From: JAWKWH01 sp963669455
GTDB lineage: Bacteria > Pseudomonadota > Alphaproteobacteria > Rhizobiales > Rhizobiaceae
DNA length: 64,000 nucleotides
Assembly: GCA_963669455.1 (NCBI GenBank)
Contig: OY770026.1
Span: forward strand, 3,286,001 to 3,350,000
Reading direction: 5' to 3'
In this document: in pieces, positions 25,819-34,815 of the stretch
How positions within the stretch are numbered: position 1 is the first letter of the stretch
Layout of the letters: the number at the start of each line of letters is the position of its first letter
The notes under the pieces: model-generated
What the model was told of the DNA's origin: nothing
Database searches by the model: none
What the model saw: the letters and a program-made list of their open reading frames with translations, nothing else
Made by a program: the position numbers and the translations under genes

Positions 25819-27254
25819 TAAATATCCCTCTCCGCCTGATCAAGAAATGCAAATGCCGCATCCTCGCCGGCTTCTATCGCTATTTCAACGGCACGTTTGG
25901 CGGCTTCTAGAAGATCATTTGCCTTCGTTTTCGCCACAAGCGCGCTGTGTACACCCTTGCGCGTTTCTTCTCCCACTTCCCGCATGAAACCTAATTTGAA
26001 AATCGGGATATTGATTTTGCGTAGGTTATAAAGCCCAAGAAAAGGGTTTATTTGCCCAGTTGACCACCTATCCACTTCCAGTTTTCCAAATCTGCTGTTC
26101 AGAAACGACAGCAGATACCAAAGGGGCGGTGCGTGCTCTTCAAAGCGGAGAAGAGCTACATCTTGATTGATATTTGCTGCAGGTGTTTTGGCATCAACCA
26201 AAGCCGCATTTCCTATGCGGCCTTTGATGGTCATGAGCATATCACCGTTTTTAAGTGCCGTTCTTGCCAACTCGCCATTGTGGTGCTCTTTTAGAATGCG
26301 CTTTTCGCTTTTGTAGTCGATGGTAAAGTCGCCGACATGCTCGGCAGCAAGAAATGGAATTTCTCCAATTCTCAAGTTGTGTCTTAAAGGTGTGTGACCA
26401 TTCGTGAGGTAGGAAAGAAAAGTGGTGAGTGGTGTGAATTCCAGAGCACCAGCATTCGATAACTGATCTATTGCTGCTTGATATTTACCTTGAAAGTGTT
26501 CCGAATCCAGCCTCCCCGCTGCAAACGCATCACTAGCGCGGGCGGTATAGCTGAGGGGTTCCGGCGGTGTCCAGTCCGCCAGCCCAAGCGCCTGAAGCAA
26601 GGTATTTTCTGCCTCTTCTTGCCTGGCCTGTGAGTCCAATAATGCCTTTCGCGCATCCTCAACAGCTTGAGATATGCGATATTGAAAATCTGTACTGAAT
26701 TTGGGAACCCATAGCTGACCCATGTCCTCCAACAATATACCTCGCTGGACTGCTCCTCTTGTTAGCCGTTCAATTTGGTTCTGACCGTGTTCCGAACGCA
26801 GGTAAACAGCAAGAAATTCAGCCAAAATTCCTGTGGGTCTGAGTATAGCTAGTTTACATGAACAGGTGGCGAGCTGATCCGATGCAACAAGGCTCAGTTC
26901 GCCAATGGTACCAATGATCGAAAGTAAAACGTCGCCTTTTTGAAGGTGCGAGCGAACCATGTATTTTCTTTTGTAGGCCTCTTTGGTAATGTGAATTGGC
27001 GTGGCATTTTCTGCAAAAAATTTACCAGTAACGTCTTGACCCCGAAAATATGGGATACCGTCATCTACGAAATCATTGCTGATTGTGAAGTGATTGCCAT
27101 CAGAAACGCTCGTTAGGTTAGCAACACTGTCTCGCTGCCAATTTTCTATCAGTTCTGCGGATTTGAGAAATTGTTTCTGAAAGTACTCAGAATCAATACG
27201 TGATGTCCGCTCTAATTTTGCAGCTCTGGCAATTGAAGCTTCCAGCCCCTCCAA
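25818..27254 (-). CDS. DNA specificity subunit (HsdS-like)
   Basis: A 478-residue specificity subunit with two target-recognition domains (about 45-190 and 245-430), each followed by a helical spacer (ISQAVEDARKALLDSQARQEEAEN and EVGEETRKGVHSALVAKTKANDLLEAAK). Together they recognise the two halves of a bipartite DNA site. The best start is TTG at 27254, 32 bp after the methylase stop; upstream in-frame codons include no ATG or GTG. With the fused partner next door it corresponds to the B subunit of BcgI-like systems. Confidence 0.88.
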   Translation of the reverse strand: MEGLEASIARAAKLERTSRIDSEYFQKQFLKSAELIENWQRDSVANLTSVSDGNHFTISNDFVDDGIPYFRGQDVTGKFFAENATPIHITKEAYKRKYMVRSHLQKGDVLLSIIGTIGELSLVASDQLATCSCKLAILRPTGILAEFLAVYLRSEHGQNQIERLTRGAVQRGILLEDMGQLWVPKFSTDFQYRISQAVEDARKALLDSQARQEEAENTLLQALGLADWTPPEPLSYTARASDAFAAGRLDSEHFQGKYQAAIDQLSNAGALEFTPLTTFLSYLTNGHTPLRHNLRIGEIPFLAAEHVGDFTIDYKSEKRILKEHHNGELARTALKNGDMLMTIKGRIGNAALVDAKTPAANINQDVALLRFEEHAPPLWYLLSFLNSRFGKLEVDRWSTGQINPFLGLYNLRKINIPIFKLGFMREVGEETRKGVHSALVAKTKANDLLEAAKRAVEIAIEAGEDAAFAFLDQAERDI

Positions 27255-27286
27255 CAGGCCCGCAAACCGGACCTTGTCAAAGGGGC

Positions 27287-29308
27287 TTAGGGCTTTCCCA
27301 GAAAGGAAAACTCCTCCTGTTTTGAAAATTCCTGAAAGGCTTCGGCAATCCCGTCTTGTGTTTTGCCGTCATGGTTGAACAGGTCATGTTCTACAATTAG
27401 GTGCCCATGTTGATCGCGAATATGCGTACCATCATCGCGTTTGAGGTAAACTTTCTTACCCGAATTATCGACGCTTTCCACCTGTTGGGTGGCGAAGAAG
27501 ATATTGTAGTCATCTACCCTTCGGCAAAGCGGCCCGGCCTTCTCATCATCATTCCAACGCTGGACAAATAGAACGCTGGTTTTCGTGCCGGTGTGGGGTT
27601 TGAAAGTGTTGGGATGCAGGCCGACCACCGCCAGAATGCGGCAACGCTCCATGATGAATTCACGTACGCGTTTGTCGGATGAATTGTTAAAGCGACCTTG
27701 TGGTAAAACAATTGCCGTCCGCCCACCGGGTTTGAGGAAATCAAGATTTCGCTCAATAAACAGAAGGTCGCGACCAACAGCTTTTTCCATTTTGTTGTTT
27801 GCCTTGTGCGCCAGATCATAAGGAGCAAGCATGTCGGTTTGTTTTATATCACCGGCAAAGGGTGGGTTTGCCATAAGCACATCAAAATTGAAGTGTCGGT
27901 AGTCAGCCTGCTTTTTGCTGGCGCGTAACTTGCGTAAGCGCGCCCAACCCGGCCCGTATGTGTCACTCCATTCGTCTTGCTTTACTGTTTCGTCCCATTT
28001 CGTCCAGTCCAGCGTATTAAGGTGTAGGACGTTGGTTTCGCCATCACCGGCTATCAGATTGAGGCAGCGGGAAACTCGCACGCTCTTTTCGTCAAAGTCG
28101 ATGGCAAAGACCTTGCTTTTCACATAGTCTTCACAACGCGCTGGTTTTTCATCCATGGTGAAAAGGTGGGAATCTGGCAAGCCCATGTCATTGATAATTT
28201 GCCGCCAGACATGAAACATGGTGTGGACGGTAAACCCGGCAGAACCGCACGCCGTATCTACTACCGTTTCCTGTTCTTGTGGGTTGAGCATTTTCACGCA
28301 CATGTCGATAACCCAGCGTGGGGTAAAATATTGCCCCTTTTCACCTTTGGCAGATTTCGACACGAGATACTCGAAGGCGTCGTCAACAACATCCAGATTG
28401 GAGTTGAACAGTTTCCATTCTTCCAACGAACCAACGCAAACTTGCAAATGATCTGCCGACAAGCGAACGCGTTCGTCTTCCAGGAACACGCCAGGCCATT
28501 TTTCTTTAGCGTCATTGAATAAGGATTGAATAGATTCTTTTAATTGCGCCGCCGTGTTACTGTTGCGGAAACGTAAGTGGGCATAGGTGCCGCGATGGCA
28601 CGCCATTTCATCGTATAGTTTAGTGAAAACCAGCTTGAACACTTCTTCAAAAACGTCAACGCCCGCGTTGGCTAACACTTCGTTTTCAAGATCAACGATC
28701 AAATCACGTAGCGACCGGGCTTTCGCACCTTCTCGTTCACGCGCTTCTTCTTTTTCGATGAGCGTATCAATTGTCCACGGCTCATTGACGATATCTTCGA
28801 TGGTTTGGCTGACTACCGGCAGGTGATGGATAGGCACAAAGTAGTTTGGATTTTTACGGTGCCAGACCTCGGCTAATACTCCATTGCTCCACAGAGCCAG
28901 TGGAGCACCTGTAGCATGGCAATAGGAACGCAGTTGTTCCTTACCATCGCGCAGCTTGCCTTTTTTCACTTCAATAATGATGTAGGGAACAGTTGGGCGA
29001 TCGGGATCAAAGATAACAATATCAGCTCGCTTGGAACTGTCCCGGCCAAAGGTGATTGGATATTCAACCGCAATGCGCTTGGCTGGATAGCCATATTGCC
29101 CCAACAACCGCGCAAGCCACAACTGACGGACGGCTTCTTCCGGCTTTAGCTGGATATCCTTTTCGCGCACCAAGCATTTAACAAATGGTGCCGTTTTTCC
29201 ACGCACTTCTTTCTCGAAGACTTGATCGCGTAAGTTTTCGATTTCGTCCGAGTTGAAGTAAGCGAATTCTTCAAGTTCAGAATTCAGGATTTGCGCGGTA
29301 TCGCTCAT
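27287..29308 (-). CDS. Fused restriction nuclease and N6-adenine methylase (BcgI-A-like)
   Basis: A 673-residue fusion. The N-terminal HSDR_N-like nuclease domain (about 55-165) shows the PD-(D/E)xK pattern in KRADIVIF...PYIIIEVKKGK. A helical linker leads to a methylase domain (about 220-600) with motif I TACGSAGF and the catalytic NPPF. No separate translocase (HsdR) is encoded nearby. With the adjacent specificity subunit the pair resembles type IIB/IIG enzymes such as BcgI, which methylate and cut on both sides of a bipartite site without ATP-driven translocation. A type I methylase annotation would miss the nuclease. Confidence 0.85.
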   Translation of the reverse strand: MSDTAQILNSELEEFAYFNSDEIENLRDQVFEKEVRGKTAPFVKCLVREKDIQLKPEEAVRQLWLARLLGQYGYPAKRIAVEYPITFGRDSSKRADIVIFDPDRPTVPYIIIEVKKGKLRDGKEQLRSYCHATGAPLALWSNGVLAEVWHRKNPNYFVPIHHLPVVSQTIEDIVNEPWTIDTLIEKEEAREREGAKARSLRDLIVDLENEVLANAGVDVFEEVFKLVFTKLYDEMACHRGTYAHLRFRNSNTAAQLKESIQSLFNDAKEKWPGVFLEDERVRLSADHLQVCVGSLEEWKLFNSNLDVVDDAFEYLVSKSAKGEKGQYFTPRWVIDMCVKMLNPQEQETVVDTACGSAGFTVHTMFHVWRQIINDMGLPDSHLFTMDEKPARCEDYVKSKVFAIDFDEKSVRVSRCLNLIAGDGETNVLHLNTLDWTKWDETVKQDEWSDTYGPGWARLRKLRASKKQADYRHFNFDVLMANPPFAGDIKQTDMLAPYDLAHKANNKMEKAVGRDLLFIERNLDFLKPGGRTAIVLPQGRFNNSSDKRVREFIMERCRILAVVGLHPNTFKPHTGTKTSVLFVQRWNDDEKAGPLCRRVDDYNIFFATQQVESVDNSGKKVYLKRDDGTHIRDQHGHLIVEHDLFNHDGKTQDGIAEAFQEFSKQEEFSFLGKP

Positions 29309-29332
29309 AAGTATATCTCACAGTATTTTTTT

Positions 29333-29349
29333 TATCTGATATTCAGATA
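29333..29349. promoter_or_regulatory. Controller operator before the nuclease-methylase gene
   Basis: A perfect 17-bp palindrome, TATCTGATATTCAGATA, between the XRE gene stop and the nuclease-methylase start. Related sites lie before the XRE gene. The pattern is that of C-protein boxes in restriction-modification loci. Confidence 0.65.
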
Positions 29350-29350
29350 G

Positions 29351-29608
29351 TCATGATTTCGTTTTATTGTCACGGGCTGATTTGATTTTCAGAACGGATT
29401 GGGCAAGATCAAAGTCAAGTAGCTCGGAAAGCTCGATAAACTCAACAACATCGACGCGCCGTTGGCCGCTCTCCAGCCTAGCCACGAACGATTGGTGCTC
29501 GTTAAGCTTATTGGCCAGCTCTGTTTGCGTAAGACCTGCCGCTTTTCGTTTTTCAATCAACAAGGCAATCAAAGCCTTTTGGCGATTGGTTCCTAAAGTT
29601 TTGACCAC
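29351..29608 (-). CDS. XRE-family controller protein
   Basis: An 85-residue helix-turn-helix protein (about 14-68, GLTQTELANKLNEHQSFVARLESGQRRVDVVEFIELSELLD), followed by a short basic tail. Small XRE proteins upstream of RM genes usually act as C proteins that delay restriction until methylation is complete. It uses a GTG start at 29608, only 12 bp from one operator, and precedes the RM operon by 42 bp on the same strand. Confidence 0.88.
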   Translation of the reverse strand: MVKTLGTNRQKALIALLIEKRKAAGLTQTELANKLNEHQSFVARLESGQRRVDVVEFIELSELLDFDLAQSVLKIKSARDNKTKS

Positions 29609-29620
29609 CTCAACTACCCC

Positions 29621-29680
29621 ATCTGATTCCAGATAGGGACTTCATTTATATCTGTTTTTCAGTTATCTTAAAATCAGATA
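29621..29680. promoter_or_regulatory. Controller operators before the XRE gene
   Basis: Two or three degenerate copies of the ATCTGA...TCAGAT palindrome: ATCTG-ATTC-CAGAT at 29621-29634, ATCTG-TTTTT-CAG at 29650-29662, and TATCTTAAAATCAGATA at 29664-29680. Several adjacent boxes fit activation at low and repression at high controller concentration. Confidence 0.55.
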
Positions 29681-29696
29681 ATTGAATGGTGTAAGT

Positions 29697-30038
29697 ATGG
29701 ATAGTTTTTTGATTGGTCTTAAGTGGGTTTTGATCATTGCTGCGTCATCCCCAATTTGGGGCGCGCTTCTTTGGAGTATGTGTGAGGGCTTTACGCATGA
29801 CCATTTCATGGAGATGACTTCATCAAGACGCTTTCAGCGCGACCATGGCCATGGAGGTGAACCGCTCGTGGTTCAATCACGAATCAGGGAGATGTTGCTC
29901 TCCCTTGATAATCCCTTCAACCAACTGTGTGCCGATTGGATGCGCAATAAGTTTATGTCCTGCGATACCAGGTACCCTTGCCGGTACCGCTTTGTATTAA
30001 ATGATTGGCTGACACGAGTGATTGCAAATGCTTCTTGA
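29697..30038 (+). CDS. Small putative membrane protein, doubtful
   Basis: A 113-codon frame with one N-terminal hydrophobic segment (MDSFLIGLKWVLIIAASSPIWGALLWSM), divergent from the XRE controller. I recognise no family. Its last 86 bp run antisense into the end of the fic gene, so the original C-terminus may have been lost when the loci were joined. The ribosome site is poor. Confidence 0.35.
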   Translation: MDSFLIGLKWVLIIAASSPIWGALLWSMCEGFTHDHFMEMTSSRRFQRDHGHGGEPLVVQSRIREMLLSLDNPFNQLCADWMRNKFMSCDTRYPCRYRFVLNDWLTRVIANAS

Positions 30039-31005
30039 TGGTATTCCGGTTTGCCTGCGTTAGCTTCACAATCTGGCTGATTGTAATCTTGTCCTGATCT
30101 TTGGCCAGTTCAAGAATTTGAACCGAAAGTTCCGGCAGCGTATCGACGACAATGCGCTCACGTTCAATCTTCTTCTCAAGTCGTTTCTTCTGCTGTTGCA
30201 GTGCTCTCAGGAAGTACACAATCCATGGCTGCCAGTCAGGTGCATCAGTTCTGATTGTGCCCTGAGTTCTCCGCAGAGACGCATAGTAGTTTTCCTTGGT
30301 CTGCTCGATAATACTTTCAAGCGAACTGTATGGCACATAGGCATAACCGCTTCGTAGCAATAGCAGGGTGGTGAGAATACGAGACAGCCTGCCATTTCCA
30401 TCTTGGTAGGGATGGATTTCCAGAAATACGACAATGAAGATCGCAACTGCCAAAAGCGGGTGTAGCTGTTCTTCATCAAGTTTTGTCCTTGTCCATTGAA
30501 CTAGCTCGGTCATAAGCCTTGGCGTATCAAATGGTGTTGCTGTTTCGAATACAATACCAATCTCATTGCCATCCGCATCAAACGCAACAACGTGGTTTGT
30601 GTTGGTCTTATAGTTACCGCGATGACGCTCGTCTTTGTCGCTGTGAATTAGGAGGTCGCGATGTAGTTGGTTGATATGATTTTCTGTCAGGTCGATTGCA
30701 TCAAAATGTGCAAACACTGTTTCCATGGTTTCTGCGTAACCAGCCACTTCCTGCTCATCACGTGTCTCAAACTTCTTGATTTCAAGATTGGAAAGCAGTT
30801 GTGCAACTTCTTTGTCGGAAAGCTTTACCCCCTCAATGCGGGTAGAGGAGCCAACGCTTTCAATAGTAGCTATACGCCGTAGTGCGGAAAGTCGTTCAGG
30901 AGCCAGTGTACCGAGTGCTTTCCAAGCACCCTTAAATTCATCCAACTCTGCGATCAGGGAGAGGATTTCAGGGGTGATTTGTAGGGAATCGGCATTCAGG
31001 CTCAT
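29953..31005 (-). CDS. Fic-domain protein (probable AMPylase, class II)
   Basis: A 350-residue Fic protein. The catalytic motif HPYQDGNGRLSR (about 205-216) is intact. The inhibitory helix SSTRIEG (about 55-61) lies N-terminal to the Fic core, marking class II auto-inhibited enzymes. A C-terminal winged helix (about 300-345, ISQIVKLTQANRNTIKKHLQSL) is typical of Fic/DOC proteins with a regulatory domain. Members transfer AMP to a protein hydroxyl. The start MSLNADS at 31005 is preferred over the longer frame from 31164, which is made of insertion-element sequence. Confidence 0.9.
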   Translation of the reverse strand: MSLNADSLQITPEILSLIAELDEFKGAWKALGTLAPERLSALRRIATIESVGSSTRIEGVKLSDKEVAQLLSNLEIKKFETRDEQEVAGYAETMETVFAHFDAIDLTENHINQLHRDLLIHSDKDERHRGNYKTNTNHVVAFDADGNEIGIVFETATPFDTPRLMTELVQWTRTKLDEEQLHPLLAVAIFIVVFLEIHPYQDGNGRLSRILTTLLLLRSGYAYVPYSSLESIIEQTKENYYASLRRTQGTIRTDAPDWQPWIVYFLRALQQQKKRLEKKIERERIVVDTLPELSVQILELAKDQDKITISQIVKLTQANRNTIKKHLQSLVSANHLIQSGTGKGTWYRRT

Positions 31006-31055
31006 ATCTATAAATATACCCGTAAATACCCATAAAATCAATCCAAATTGTAATT

Positions 31056-31122
31056 GGCGGAGCAATACTCGGCCACGGTAGCGGCGGCGATGTGTTGTCG
31101 CGGGCGGCGTAAAAGTCGGCCA
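31056..31122 (-). repeat. IS21-like terminal repeats, left fragment
   Basis: Two direct repeats read on the minus strand: TGGCCGACTTTTACGCCGCC (31103-31122) and TGGCCGAGTATTGCTCCGCC (31056-31075). Multiple 20-bp repeats of this kind form the ends of IS21-family elements. No transposase is present. A matching repeat in the opposite orientation lies at 46258-46277. Paired ATACCC(G/A)TAA repeats at about 31014-31034 also recur beside the right copy. Confidence 0.6.
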
Positions 31123-31258
31123 CTTTTGCCCTTTCATTTGATGGGAGGGCTTGGGGATATTCACCGTGGAATTGTCTTAATGAACTGATCGGTGTTCATT
31201 CATTTTAAGTGTCCCGCCCAACCAACTGAGCAATAAGCAAAGGGCGGGACCTAGTTCG

Positions 31259-32008
31259 TTAAAGACGGCCGGCTTCGATAATTCGGCTCAAGAATTGTCG
31301 TGTTTCAGGCATCTGTGGATCAGAGAAAACCTTTTCAGGTTTGTCTTCTTCCAAGATACGCCCACCTTCCAAGAAAGCGACTCGATCTGAAACCTCACGC
31401 GCGAAACTCATTTCGTGCGTAACGATTGCCATCGTCAGTCCTTTGTCTTTAAGATCTCTGATGATTGCGAGCACTTCTCCAACCAAGGCAGGATCCAGTG
31501 ACGCTGTGATTTCATCCAAAAGAAGAACATCTGGCTCTGTGACCAACGCACGTGCTATCGCAACACGCTGTTGCTGTCCTCCAGACAATTGTTCTGGATA
31601 ACTATCCGCATGCTCCGACATCCCAAACCGCTCCAATAAAACACGAGCACTTTCTTCTGCTTCCTGCTTATGGAGCTTGTGAACCTTCCTTGGCGCCAAG
31701 GTAATATTGTCCAAAACGTTCATTGTTGGGAACAAATTGAAAGCCTGAAAGACAATTGCAACACGTTTATGAAGTTCGGTTCGACTGTATTGCGGATCGG
31801 TAATGGAAGCACCATCGAGCAACACCTTGCCATGGTCCCATCTTTCCAGGCTGTTCATACAGCGAAGAAGCGTAGATTTGCCTGATCCGGACGCTCCGAT
31901 CAGTGTTACAACCTCGTGCGGGGCAATATTCAAATCTATTTCATCAAGTACCAGGAAATTACCATAGTACTTTGTCAATCCCGCAATTTCGATACGTGGT
32001 TCTGTCAT
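31259..32008 (-). CDS. Polar amino-acid-type ABC transporter ATP-binding protein
   Basis: A 249-residue ATPase with Walker A GASGSGKST (about 38-46), signature LSGGQQQRVAIARAL, Walker B VLLLDEITASLD and H-loop THEM. It belongs to the GlnQ/HisP group. The start at 32008 overlaps the permease stop (ATGA); a longer frame to 32320 is noise. It is last in the SBP-permease-ATPase operon. The signature Asp-Glu is followed by Ile instead of the usual Pro (DEITASLD), a mild deviation. Confidence 0.92.
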   Translation of the reverse strand: MTEPRIEIAGLTKYYGNFLVLDEIDLNIAPHEVVTLIGASGSGKSTLLRCMNSLERWDHGKVLLDGASITDPQYSRTELHKRVAIVFQAFNLFPTMNVLDNITLAPRKVHKLHKQEAEESARVLLERFGMSEHADSYPEQLSGGQQQRVAIARALVTEPDVLLLDEITASLDPALVGEVLAIIRDLKDKGLTMAIVTHEMSFAREVSDRVAFLEGGRILEEDKPEKVFSDPQMPETRQFLSRIIEAGRL

Positions 32009-32865
32009 TGCATCCTCTGTAGTCGGCGCTCCCGGTCTCGTCGAGAGACCCAGTCGGCAAGACGTGCCATTGGGATAGTAGCCAGCAAGAATAGTGCTGC
32101 TGCGACCAATAGGGAGGAGTAGTTGAAGGTGGTGGCAGTATATATCTGTGCTGCACGAACGGCGTCGCGTACACCTAGAACGGATAGCAGAGCGACATCT
32201 TTTTGTAGAGCAACAACTATGTTCATCAGAGCAGGTAGAACATTGCGGACGGCCTGAGGAAGAACGGCATATCTCATGCTCTGCCATTCGGTGAGACCCA
32301 GTGACTTTGCTGCAGACCATTGGCCTTCATGTACACTATCGATGCCTGATCGATAAATTTCTGCGACATAGGCAGAGTAGCTGAGAACCATTGCGGCCCC
32401 GCCCCAGAAAAGGGCTGAATTTGGCAATCCAGGCAGGCTGAGCGCTGGAATTCCGAAGCCGAATAGGAGAACCAAAAGAAGAACAGGCACGCCACGGAAA
32501 AAGTCAATATAGAGCACAACAAGCACTCTGAAAGGCGCAAACCAGGGTCCACGCAGCGACCGGACGACGGCAAGAACCAATCCCCATAGACCTATGCAAA
32601 AGAGTCCAATCAACCACACGCGCATAGAAACCCAAAAGCCTGCCAAAACGCTGGGAAAGGACGCCATCATCGCTTCAGAGCTAAAGAACTGAGCCTGAAC
32701 GCGTGGCCATTGAGGTGATGAGGTTATCCACCAATAGATACCGCCGAACACGACGATCATGCTGAACACCGATATCAAAGCCGGTATGATGGTGGCTCGT
32801 AAATCGCCCCGCTGATTTCTCGGCGGGGCGGGCTTACGTTCGGTTTGAATAACGTCCTGTGTCAT
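32005..32865 (-). CDS. Polar amino-acid-type ABC transporter permease
   Basis: A 286-residue HisM/GlnP-type permease with about five or six membrane segments and the EAA loop YRSGIDSVHEGQWSAAKSLGLTEWQSMRYAVLPQA. One permease gene suggests a homodimeric channel. ATGA overlaps link it to both neighbours. The substrate is unknown; its place beside methylthioadenosine genes and a shared operator suggests a sulfur-containing or nucleoside-derived compound. Confidence 0.9.
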   Translation of the reverse strand: MTQDVIQTERKPAPPRNQRGDLRATIIPALISVFSMIVVFGGIYWWITSSPQWPRVQAQFFSSEAMMASFPSVLAGFWVSMRVWLIGLFCIGLWGLVLAVVRSLRGPWFAPFRVLVVLYIDFFRGVPVLLLVLLFGFGIPALSLPGLPNSALFWGGAAMVLSYSAYVAEIYRSGIDSVHEGQWSAAKSLGLTEWQSMRYAVLPQAVRNVLPALMNIVVALQKDVALLSVLGVRDAVRAAQIYTATTFNYSSLLVAAALFLLATIPMARLADWVSRRDRERRLQRMQ

Positions 32866-33704
32866 TCGGTGATAATTGGTAGGTTTGGATCTGCAACGAG
32901 ATAAGTTGATTTCAAGCTCTCAACTTTGCCCTCAGAAACAACTTCAGCCAAAGCTTCGTTCACCCAGCCAACAAGTGGGTTTTCGAATTGAAACAGGAAT
33001 CCATGTCCTTTGTCCTTTTTATCAGCCGGCAAAATCGCGACGATTGATGCTTCTTCGATTTGAACAGCTGTGGCAAAAAGAGCAGTCGGAAGCGCAGCTA
33101 GAGTTGCATCGATCTGGCCGGCTCGCATGGCTTGAAATACAGCAATCTGGTCGTTGTAGACTGCTGCATCTTTGACGCCGAGAACGTTCTCAAGATACGC
33201 CAAATCGGTTGTGCCGATCACGGCCCCCCATCGTGCTTTACCTAGATCTGCAAAACTTTTGGAACCTACAACTGGACTACCCGGAAGAGCGATCACCGCT
33301 TTCTCAGGTTGAAAGTATACATCGCTGAAAGTGACGACTTTAGCACGTTCTTCGGTTACGGATATTTGCTGAATTGCGAAATCAAACGGCTTTTTGCCAG
33401 GTGCAATTGTTTGGTCGAAATTCTGTCCAACCCAAACAACGTCTTCTTTCGCAAATCCCATCTTGGCGGCAACAGCATAAACCAGACCATTTTCAAATCC
33501 TTCGCCACCAGCGGGATCGTTGTTCAACATCCACGGTGGATATACAGGCTCGCCTGTTCCGACTGTCAGTTTGCCCGGTGTTACAAGCCTTGGATCTTGA
33601 GTTGTTTTCTCTTGGGCCATCGCAGCTCCTGAGACCGCGAAAGCCATCATTGCCCCAACGACTGCCATCAGCGCCACTATTCGTTGTAGTAAGGATCGGA
33701 TCAT
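32862..33704 (-). CDS. ABC transporter substrate-binding protein, amino-acid type
   Basis: A 280-residue periplasmic binding protein of the SBP_bac_3 family with a signal peptide (cut after about residue 29, AAMAQ). Family features are the PPWML segment, FDFAIQQISVTEERAKVVTFSDVYFQ (about 115-140), and a second lobe around IGTTDLAYLENVLG. The Arg in TEERAK usually binds the alpha-carboxylate of amino acids, so the ligand probably carries a carboxylate. The start at 33704 has a GGGAGA site; the longer frame lacks one. A 27-bp inverted repeat lies 113 bp upstream. Confidence 0.9.
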   Translation of the reverse strand: MIRSLLQRIVALMAVVGAMMAFAVSGAAMAQEKTTQDPRLVTPGKLTVGTGEPVYPPWMLNNDPAGGEGFENGLVYAVAAKMGFAKEDVVWVGQNFDQTIAPGKKPFDFAIQQISVTEERAKVVTFSDVYFQPEKAVIALPGSPVVGSKSFADLGKARWGAVIGTTDLAYLENVLGVKDAAVYNDQIAVFQAMRAGQIDATLAALPTALFATAVQIEEASIVAILPADKKDKGHGFLFQFENPLVGWVNEALAEVVSEGKVESLKSTYLVADPNLPIITE

Positions 33705-33816
33705 TTGTTTTTCTCCCTGTTTTATAATGGCCATTGTCGGTGCAAAAAATGCCTCGGACAACAGCAAGTTGCTCCCAATGATGGGCCATAATAACGTTTG
33801 TTAGACAAAAATCCAG

Positions 33817-33843
33817 ACAATTTTCAAATATAATGAGAATTGT
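33817..33843. promoter_or_regulatory. Inverted repeat before the ABC operon
   Basis: ACAATTTTC-N9-GAGAATTGT, 27 bp. The right arm continues into AATTGTACAAA (33838-33848). The exact reverse complement of these 11 bases, TTTGTACAATT, occurs at 38035-38045 in the SorC/phosphorylase promoter region. A shared regulator, probably SorC, is inferred. Confidence 0.5.
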
Positions 33844-34059
33844 ACAAAGTCGCCTTTTTTGGCCAATTTGCGACGCTGTCAGGCAGGCCCAGAATTTATC
33901 TAACAGCGTTCAGAATATCAGCTCGTTCTTGCCCTAATATATTGTAAAAATAAAGGAAATTCTACTTGTCGGCGATTCTTAGATGAGTAAATTTACATCC
34001 TCTGTCTGACGTCAGCGCCAATGGGTCCAAATAGCTGCATTTGATAAGGGAGAGTTTCT

Positions 34060-34735
34060 GGCTCATCGTAACCACTGAGGAGTGGGACATAAGAAAGACA
34101 ACAAGAAGCCCTGGGGAGAAGGTCGTCAAAGACATCAAACGTGCCACGCGCAAACAGTATTCGTCCGAAGAGAAAATCAGGATTGTGCTGGACGGGCTGC
34201 GTGGGGCTGGTTTTATCTCAGCACAATTCTGGACGATTACAGCCGCTACATCATCTCATGGAAACTCTGCACGAACATGTGGGCTGAGGATGTGACAGAC
34301 ACCCTCGATTTAGCCTTGCAGGCCTCCGGCTGTGATCAGGTCCATGTCGTCCACAAACCAAGACTGCTCAGTGACAACGGCTCAAGTTATGTCTCTGGCG
34401 ATTTGGCTGAAGGTTGAAGGTTGAAGGACAAAGGCATGAAACACAGTCGTGGTGCGCCGTATCATCCGCAGACCCAAGGCAAAATCGAACGATGGCATCA
34501 AACCTTGAAGAACCGCATCTTATTGGAAAACTACTTCCTGCCAGGTGATCTCGAGGCCCAGATCGAAGCCTTCGTCGATCACTACAACCATCAGCGATAT
34601 CACGAGAGCCTAAACAACGTCACACACGCCGATGTCTACTTCGGGCGTGACCAAGCCATTCTGGAACAACGAGAAAGGATCAAACAGCAGACATTCGAAG
34701 CGCGACGCTTGCATCACAGCCAGCGCGCAGCATAA
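34060..34735 (+). pseudogene. Degenerate IS3-family transposase
   Basis: Remnant of an IS3-family element. The OrfA-like start (VVKDIKRATRKQYSSEE and KIRIVLDGLRG) is joined by an internal deletion to the middle of OrfB (FYLSTILDDYSRYIISW), which carries the rve core with the DNGSSY stretch. A TGA near 34420 interrupts it. The C-terminal part, 34421-34735, remains open (GAPYHPQTQGKIERWHQTLK), with the last catalytic Glu. Not functional. It separates the ABC operon from mtnA. Confidence 0.85.
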
Positions 34736-34815
34736 TCACACAAACCAGATGAGCCGAACACTCACTTAGTTTACGCCGCTCTTGGTTCCAAAAACGCTGA
34801 CGACAGACACCCCCA

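Noticed and set aside
25818..29308. Plain type I restriction-modification system
   Set aside because: There is no HsdR, and the methylase carries its own nuclease domain.
31006..31164. N-terminal extension of the Fic protein
   Set aside because: The extra residues are encoded by IS21-like terminal repeats and do not resemble Fic proteins.
32009..32320. N-terminal extension of the ABC ATPase
   Set aside because: It overlaps the permease gene and is Ser/Arg/Cys-rich noise; the ATGA overlap gives the natural start.
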